This document shows positions 1 to 5,600 of a DNA stretch of 6,911 nucleotides, piece by piece. Under the pieces are notes generated by a model that saw nothing but the letters and a program-made list of their open reading frames with translations, searched no databases and was not told the DNA's origin. Numbering within the stretch: position 1 is the stretch's first letter; every line of letters starts with the position of its first letter. The stretch is from Candidatus Woesearchaeota archaeon (GTDB lineage Archaea > Nanoarchaeota > Nanoarchaeia > UBA10117 > ARS21): the NCBI GenBank assembly GCA_002686215.1, contig NZAU01000173.1:1-6911 (forward strand). Direction: 5' to 3'. Made by a program: the position numbers and the translations under genes.

Positions 1-1
1 A

Positions 2-2644
2 ATCAGAAAGATTAAACCACTTGCTGTTGAACTTCGTAGACCATCAATCCTTCGTGCTTCTGGTCATACCTTTGAATATCTTGGTTATGGACCTGGTAAC
101 TACTCAACTGGTTTACCACAGGTTCAGGTAAGAACTCTATCTGAGAGAGAAGATTTCTTAGCACAGGCACAAGAAAAATCTGGTGGTCAGGTTGTTTATA
201 CTGGTATGAACAGTGATGGAGACTTCTTCATCGGTAATACCAAGTATTCTGCATCCTCTGGTAAGCAACAAACATTCGATATTCCAATCCCAACCATTGC
301 TGGTCAGGATCCTTCCAGACTTTCTGTCGTATTCGACGAAGTTATTGTTAAGGAAAGAATTCTGGTTGAAGGTGGATCATCCAATCAAATTCTTTCACAG
401 TTTGATGGTCCTGTTACATTCAATGGTAAGGTTATCTTCAATGAGGAACTTAAATTAGAAGATAACTTAATCATTGGTGGTGAAATTATCTCAAAGAATG
501 AGACTCAATCAGATTCTTGCACAACTGGTGCTATCAGAACTCTTGGTGGTATTGGTGTTGCTAAGAATGTAAACATCTGCGGTGATCTTAATGTTGCTGG
601 TATCTCGACCTTTAATGGTGGAGTTCAGATCAATACTGGATTATTCTCTAGAGGTAGTGAAGAAGCGTTCTTGGGACGTGATGATAACGAGTGGTCTGGT
701 GCATGGATCGGTGGTATTGGTATTGCAACCGAAGGTGTTGCTGGTGGAACAGAAGTTGAAGACAGAACAATCCGTGGTATCACTGGTGATCTTCTCCTCG
801 GAACTACAGCAGATGATGGATTTGTTATCGTTGATGACCACTTTAAGGTTGAGGGTGATACGACACTAGAACGTAACTTAAATGTTACTAGTGCATCTGG
901 TATCTCTACCTTTGCTAATATTGTTGATATTAACGGCAGAGCAGATATTGATAATGTAAGAATTGACGGTAATACTGTTTCCACAACTTCAGGTGATCTG
1001 ACAATTGATGCTGGTGGAGGCAATGTTTTCTTTGCCGATACAACTCAGAATACACTTGGCAACGTAGATACAGGTGCTGCTCAGTTTGATGGTGGTGTAG
1101 GTATTGCCAAGAACCTAACAGTTGGTGGTGATCTGAACGTTAAAGGTAGCAGCACATTAGGTGATGATGCAACTAGTGATACTGTTATCGTTAATGGAAC
1201 TCTCACTGTTAATAATAATATTAACAATGGAAATAATACCATTACTGCTGGTGGTGGTAACTTTGGCAATATTCAAATTGCTATTACTGATGATAATACC
1301 ATTGACACATCTACGGGCAATTTAATCCTTAATTCTGCTGCTGGGCAGATTGATATCAATGATGATGTTGATATTGAAGGTGGATTAGATGTGCATGGTA
1401 ATGTAAATCTTGGTGACGCAAATACTGACACTATTACCGCTACAGGTAGATTTGATAGTCACTTAATTCCTTCCACTGATGGAGTAAGAGATTTAGGAGC
1501 ATCTTCACTTGAATGGAGAAATCTATTCCTTGATGGAACTGCTCATATCGACACATTAGATGTTGATCAAAGTGCAACCATTGCACACGATCTTTCTGTT
1601 GATAGACACACTAACTTAGATAATACTAGTATTGTCGGTGTTGTAACTGTTACCAGTGGTCGTGCAGATATTGACAATATCAGAATTGATGGTAATACAA
1701 TTTCTGCAATCAATACTGATGGTGATGTTAATATCACTGGAAATGGAACAGGTCACATCAATCTAAATGATGATGTTGATATCACAGGAACACTAGATGT
1801 CAATGGTAATACTACCATTGGTAATCAGGCGACTGATTCTCATGCATTCAACGGCAACGTTGTTATGAATCACAACCTAGATGTTACTGGTAACCTGGAC
1901 GTTGATGGACAGACAGATTTAGATGTTCTCAATGTTTCAGAGACTGCCACGTTCTCCAGTAACATTGATGCCAATGGTGATCTTGACGTTGATGGTGCAA
2001 CTTCATTAGATAATACCACGATTAATGGTTCGCTGGACATGAACGGCACCATTACAGGACGAGCATTTGCTGTTGATCAGGATAACCAGTATGATATTGG
2101 AACTGATTCGACCAAACATGCAAACATTTATGCTCATAACTTCCGTGGAAATTTAGTTGGCGGTGCATCTGAAGTTAAAACTCAAAACACTGGCACTAAT
2201 GCAACTCACTACATAACCTTTGTTGATAGTAACAATAGTAGTGCCACAGCAGAGACATTATTCACTGATGGTGGTTTGAAGTATAACCCAAGTTCGAATA
2301 ACCTTGAAGTTAATGGTGACGTTACTGCATTTGCCTCTGATGATAGATTAAAAACCAATAGAATTGGACTTACTGGTGCTTTAGATAAAGTTAATTCTCT
2401 TAGTGGTTTCACATATAACTTTAATGAAGTTGCTGGTGAACTTGGATTTAATACTGAAATTGATTACGTTGGTGTTTCTGCACAAGAAGTTGAAAAAGTT
2501 CTCCCAGAAGCAGTTCGCCCAGCACCAATCAATAATGATTACATCACCGTGCAGTATGAAAAACTAGTTCCTCTGCTAATCGAGGCAATCAAGGAACTAA
2601 ATGCGAAAGTTGAAGACCTTGAGGATAAATTATCAGATAAATAA
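2..2644 (+). CDS. Tail-fibre-like virion structural protein with C-terminal S74 chaperone, 5' partial
   Basis: This is a probable phage appendage (fibre) subunit acting at the virion surface. The frame is open from base 2, giving 880 residues here plus an unknown N-terminus. The ATG at 206 is residue 69 and not the start: the preceding codons read as protein (GHTFEYLGYGPGNYSTG, then GGQVVYTG running into MNSDGDFF), with no stop, and match a segment I recall from cyanophage structural proteins. Residues numbered from base 2: N-terminal region 1-174; paired 'TGA..GG.G.AKN' modules at 175-203 and 357-385; 'DIDN.RIDGN' or 'NIQI' repeat units near 314, 422 and 555; a 'RDLGASSLEWRN' unit near 496; a 'YITFVD...LKYNPSSNNLEV' neck at about 738-770; S74 domain 779-880. 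The middle is rich in G, D, N, T and V with short alternating strands, suggesting a trimeric beta-structured shaft. It sits 16 bp upstream of a second fibre-like gene. Product class is well supported; the exact virion position (fibre, whisker or baseplate) cannot be told. Confidence 0.85.
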   Translation: MRKIKPLAVELRRPSILRASGHTFEYLGYGPGNYSTGLPQVQVRTLSEREDFLAQAQEKSGGQVVYTGMNSDGDFFIGNTKYSASSGKQQTFDIPIPTIAGQDPSRLSVVFDEVIVKERILVEGGSSNQILSQFDGPVTFNGKVIFNEELKLEDNLIIGGEIISKNETQSDSCTTGAIRTLGGIGVAKNVNICGDLNVAGISTFNGGVQINTGLFSRGSEEAFLGRDDNEWSGAWIGGIGIATEGVAGGTEVEDRTIRGITGDLLLGTTADDGFVIVDDHFKVEGDTTLERNLNVTSASGISTFANIVDINGRADIDNVRIDGNTVSTTSGDLTIDAGGGNVFFADTTQNTLGNVDTGAAQFDGGVGIAKNLTVGGDLNVKGSSTLGDDATSDTVIVNGTLTVNNNINNGNNTITAGGGNFGNIQIAITDDNTIDTSTGNLILNSAAGQIDINDDVDIEGGLDVHGNVNLGDANTDTITATGRFDSHLIPSTDGVRDLGASSLEWRNLFLDGTAHIDTLDVDQSATIAHDLSVDRHTNLDNTSIVGVVTVTSGRADIDNIRIDGNTISAINTDGDVNITGNGTGHINLNDDVDITGTLDVNGNTTIGNQATDSHAFNGNVVMNHNLDVTGNLDVDGQTDLDVLNVSETATFSSNIDANGDLDVDGATSLDNTTINGSLDMNGTITGRAFAVDQDNQYDIGTDSTKHANIYAHNFRGNLVGGASEVKTQNTGTNATHYITFVDSNNSSATAETLFTDGGLKYNPSSNNLEVNGDVTAFASDDRLKTNRIGLTGALDKVNSLSGFTYNFNEVAGELGFNTEIDYVGVSAQEVEKVLPEAVRPAPINNDYITVQYEKLVPLLIEAIKELNAKVEDLEDKLSDK
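524..610 (+). repeat. Fibre module 'TGA..GG.G.AKN', copy 1
   Basis: These 29 codons read TGAIRTLGGIGVAKNVNICG and then DLNVAGIST. A second copy of exactly the same length is at 1070-1156. The conserved positions are TGA, GG(I/V)G(V/I)AKN, GGDLNV or CGDLNV, and ST. This copy includes one of the few cysteines of the protein. It is a protein-level repeat; the DNA has diverged mainly in codon choice. Confidence 0.7.
941..1039 (+). repeat. Shared fibre unit 'DN-RIDGN-SG-LTID', copy 1
   Basis: The encoded text is ADIDNVRIDGN, STTSGDLTIDAGGG and then NVFFAD. It is the first of at least eight related units found in this protein and the next one. The closest relative seen is in the neighbouring gene at 4125-4241 (ATVDNVRIDGN, TTSGNLTIDSAGG), nearly colinear over 27 residues. 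Confidence 0.7.
1070..1156 (+). repeat. Fibre module 'TGA..GG.G.AKN', copy 2
   Basis: These 29 codons read TGAAQFDGGVGIAKNLTVGG and then DLNVKGSST. They align without gaps to 524-610. The motif resembles 'TGAlvv.GGvGIakdlnvgG' units I recall in other marine phage structural proteins. Each copy is followed by a new repeat block, so it may mark the start of a structural segment of the fibre shaft. Confidence 0.7.
1265..1417 (+). repeat. Shared fibre unit, copy 2 (NIQI type)
   Basis: The encoded text is GNIQIAITDDNTIDTSTGNL followed by LNSAAGQIDINDDVDIEG and LDVHGNVNLGD. It is organised like 3927-4088 in the next gene (DNIQIGVTDNNEIDTASGNL, then the SAGG, VDDNL and IDVDGNTTLDD segments). This is a full-length unit of about 51 residues, so the two genes share long modules and not merely short motifs. 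Confidence 0.7.
1481..1537 (+). repeat. 'DLGsSslrW' fibre unit in the first fibre protein
   Basis: The encoded text is GVRDLGASSLEWRNLFLDG. Related units occur at 2075-2149 in the same protein (QYDIGTDSTKHANIYAHNFRG) in a looser form, and at 4308, 4551 and 4749 in the next gene. The pattern 'DLG-S-x-W/Y-x-x-L/V-H/F-x-D' is a recurrent phage fibre element. A loop or strand-turn role is my inference. Confidence 0.55.
1664..1825 (+). repeat. Shared fibre unit, copy 3
   Basis: The encoded text is ADIDNIRIDGNTISAINTDG, then DVNITGNGTGHINLNDDVD and ITGTLDVNGNTTIGN. The front repeats copy 1 (ADIDN, RIDGN) while the back repeats copy 2 (NDDVDI, LDV.GN). It therefore looks like a hybrid of the two unit types. 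Confidence 0.65.
2201..2320 (+). other. Pre-S74 neck module of the fibre protein
   Basis: The encoded stretch contains HYITFVDSNN, then ETLFTDGGLKYNPSSNNLEV and NGDV, directly before the S74 domain. This arrangement of 'FVD', 'LxT/YNPSxNxL' and 'G.v.A.sD.rlK' is common, in my recollection, just ahead of S74 domains in marine phage fibres. It probably forms the last stalk strands that stay on the virion after cleavage. The placement is seen in the sequence; the structural role is inferred. Confidence 0.6.
2336..2644 (+). other. Peptidase S74 (endosialidase-type intramolecular chaperone) domain
   Basis: The last 102 residues of the upstream fibre protein match the S74 pattern: ASDDRLKTN at the front, then 'LDKVNSLSGFTYNF', 'YVGVSAQEVEKVLPEAV', 'YITVQYEKLVPLLIEAIKEL' and a charged C-terminal coiled coil. 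In the family this domain trimerises, helps the preceding beta-structured stalk fold, and then cuts itself off just before the conserved Ser of the S-D-x-R-L-K motif. The Ser, Asp, Arg and Lys of that motif are all present, so the domain is predicted to be active, with cleavage between Ala778 and Ser779 (numbered from base 2). The predicted released fragment is 102 residues. The family call is strong; actual cleavage is inferred. Confidence 0.9.
2636..2643 (+). promoter_or_regulatory. Candidate T4-type late promoter core (GATAAATA)
   Basis: GATAAATA matches the T4 late core TATAAATA at 7 of 8 bases and fits the NATAAATA form reported for T4-like cyanophages. It overlaps the stop codon of the first fibre gene and lies 17 bp before the next ATG. 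That would leave a very short leader of about ten bases. Late sigma (gp55-type) control suits a virion gene. A chance match in AT-rich sequence is possible, so confidence is moderate. Confidence 0.45.
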
Positions 2645-2654
2645 CTAAAAAAGT

Positions 2655-2658
2655 AGGG
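2655..2658 (+). promoter_or_regulatory. Short-spaced Shine-Dalgarno-like AGGG before the second fibre gene
   Basis: AGGG lies only two bases (AA) before the ATG at 2661, closer than the usual 5-9. No other purine-rich site is better placed; an A-rich run is further upstream. The start is nevertheless fixed well by the protein text MPNYNKSFNFRNGVQVD, so translation may rely on the A-rich leader or on coupling to the stop codon 16 bp upstream. Confidence 0.4.
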
Positions 2659-2660
2659 AA

Positions 2661-5600
2661 ATGCCCAATTATAATAAGTCATTTAACTTTCGTAATGGCG
2701 TTCAGGTTGATGTTGATGATCTGATCGTCAGGGGCAATCTGGTTGGTATTGGGACAACAATTCCGCGATCAGACTTAGATGTTCGCGGAACTGTTGATGT
2801 AACAGGTATTGTTACCACCACTAACTTGTTTGTTAGTGGTATTTCAACCTTTACGGATGAATTACGTATTGGAACTGGAATTACAATATCCCCACAGACT
2901 GGTATTATTAGTGCAACTTTCTTTAGAGGAGATGCATCACAATTAGCGAATCTTCCAACATCACAATGGGTTGATGTGGATCCTGGTCTTGGATATACCA
3001 GTATCTACAATGTTGGTCCTGTTGGTGTGGGCACCACAAATCCAGTCCATTCCTTACAAATTGGTGCAGATGTAAATAACGGCGGTAATGGAGTTGGTAT
3101 CAACTCTGCTGGTCATATTAGACTATCTGGTATTGTAACTGCAGGATCTTTTGTTGGATCTGGTGCAGGTATCACTGCAATTAGTGCAAATAATATTAGC
3201 GAAGGCACATTAGATGCAGCAAGACTACCATTAATATTCTCAGGTTTAACAGAAGTAAATACAACAAATCTAGTAGTTGGTGTAGCAACTGCTGGAACTC
3301 TTGGTGTTACGACATTATCCTCTGGATCTCTTGCTGTAACTAATAATACTACAGTTGGTGGTGCTCTTACTGTTACTGGAACTCTAGTATCTGGAGATGC
3401 TACGGTTTCTGCTCTGAATGTATCTGGTGTTTCTACACTTGGTGTTACATCATTTACTGGTGCAGTAGAATTCGGATCAGATCTCGTATTTGGAGATAAT
3501 ATTACTCTAAGAGTTGGAAATGAAACTGATGGTGATTTAAGACTTTTCCATAATGGAACCACCAGTTTTATCAAAGATGTTGGCACAGGTAATCTTAATG
3601 TTGATACCAATGGTTCTGCCATTGTTTTTACAAAGAATGAATCTGAAGATCTTGCAAAATTTATTACTGATGGTGCAGTAGAACTTTACTATGACAATGT
3701 AAAGAGATTTGAAACTCTTGGTATTGGTGCAACAGTAATTGGTGATCTAAAAGTTTCTGAAAATGCAACAATTCTTGGTGTTTCGACACTAACAACTATT
3801 TCTGCTACTGAAGCAACCATTGGTGTTGCGACTGTTAGCACATTTAACGTAACTGAGTCTAATCTTACTAACGTTGTAGTCTCTGGTGTAACAACATTCA
3901 CTGGTGCTGTTGATGCAAACGGTGGTGCAACCATTGATAATATTCAGATTGGTGTAACCGATAACAATGAGATTGATACCGCATCAGGAAATCTGACCAT
4001 TGACTCTGCTGGTGGAACAACAACTGTTGATGATAACTTAGCAGTTACTGGAACTATTGATGTTGATGGTAATACAACTCTCGATGATGCTACTATCGAT
4101 GGTGTTCTCGACGTTAATGGTAGTGCAACTGTAGATAACGTAAGAATTGATGGTAATGAGATTGATACTACCTCAGGTAATCTCACAATCGATTCTGCAG
4201 GTGGAACAACAACTGTTGATGATAATCTATCTGTAAGTGGAGCAACAGCACTCACAGGTAATTTAACTTTATCCGCAGATGTAATCGTATCATCGGATAA
4301 AAACAGTGGTCTAGGAACTGATGGTGCAGCATTTAGTGATGCATTTATTTCTGAGGTTACTATAGGTGTTGCTAGTTCTGAGAAGATTTCAACCAGAAAT
4401 GGTCAGTCACTGAAATTGGACTCTGCTCAAGGAACTGTTATTGTTGAAGATGACTTCAATGTAACTGGAGTTACAACAGCACCAACATTAAATTCAACTA
4501 CCATAAATGTTGGCACCGAGAATGTTTCAACGGCATTAAATCCAACAGCAGATCAAACTGTTCCTCTCGGAACATCATCACTAAGATATAGTGAGTTGCA
4601 TGTTGACAATATTACTGTTGGCGTTGGATCCGACCAAGAGATCACCGCTACAACTGGAAATCTAGAACTTAAGGCACCAGGTGGTAATGTAAGAATTACA
4701 AATCTCGAACCTGTTGGTATTGTTACTGTTGGTGGAGATATTCTTCCTGATGGTGATAAGACCAGAGATCTTGGTTCGGCAACAGCAGCATTTGCTCAAG
4801 TTCATGTTGATGAACTACGACTTGGTAATTCTGGAAATACTTTAGATACTAGAACTGGAGATCTTACTTTAGATTCTGCCACAGGAATTACAAATGTCAA
4901 TGACAAACTTGTAATAACTGGAGATTCTACGGTATCTGGTAATATATTTGTCGGTGCTGGCGGAACAGGTGCTGCACTTTTAGGTCCCTCACAAAACATC
5001 GGAATTGGAACTTCCGCACCAACATCTTCAATTCAAGTTGTAAAATACACTGATAATGAATTGAGATTGATCTCAGAAAATGCTACATCAAGCATTACAC
5101 TTTCTAGAGATCTTACTGGTGCAACGGATGATACAGCAACTATTGCCTATAACGGAACAGATCTAACACTTACAAATAAAGATGCTAGTGGTGATGTTAG
5201 TGTAATACTTTCTGGTGGTTCTGGAATCAATACAACAAGTGATTTTACAATTTCTCATGGTGGAAGTAATATCTTTGTAGCATCTCATGATGGTCTTGTT
5301 GGCATCAATAAAGCAACCCCAGCACAAGCATTAGATGTTACTGGAAACGTTGCAGCAACTGGAAACATTGTTGTAGAAGGAACTATAACGGCAGGACAAG
5401 GTGCAAACCAGGTTACTTTTGGTGGTGGAACAACAACACTTGCTTCAAACATTGATGGTAATATCAATTCCACTGGAATTAGCACCTTTGCTGATGTAAC
5501 TATTGGTGTTGCAACAGTAACCGACTTCAAAGTTACGACTGGTATTGGAACATTTGTTACTGGAGCAAATATTGGAACTGAATCTAGAGCACCATTTACA

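Noticed and set aside
582..869. Plus-strand ORFs in other frames (213-458, 582-869, 5746-5943)
   Set aside because: They overlap the fibre genes out of frame and look like shadow frames with no domain support.
2761..2790. Inverted repeat TTCCGCG / CGCGGAA
   Set aside because: It is a 7-bp match with a 16-base loop inside coding sequence and can easily arise by chance.
3113..3622. Minus-strand ORF of 169 codons and similar ones at 625-1023, 3689-3934, 3944-4255 and 5285-5530
   Set aside because: They are V/S/P/T-rich reverse readings of the repetitive fibre genes, which have few stop codons on the opposite strand. No motif or ribosome binding site supports them.
3966..4229. Diversity-generating retroelement template/variable repeat pair
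   Set aside because: The mismatches are not confined to adenines, both copies are coding and close together, and no reverse transcriptase is visible in the window.
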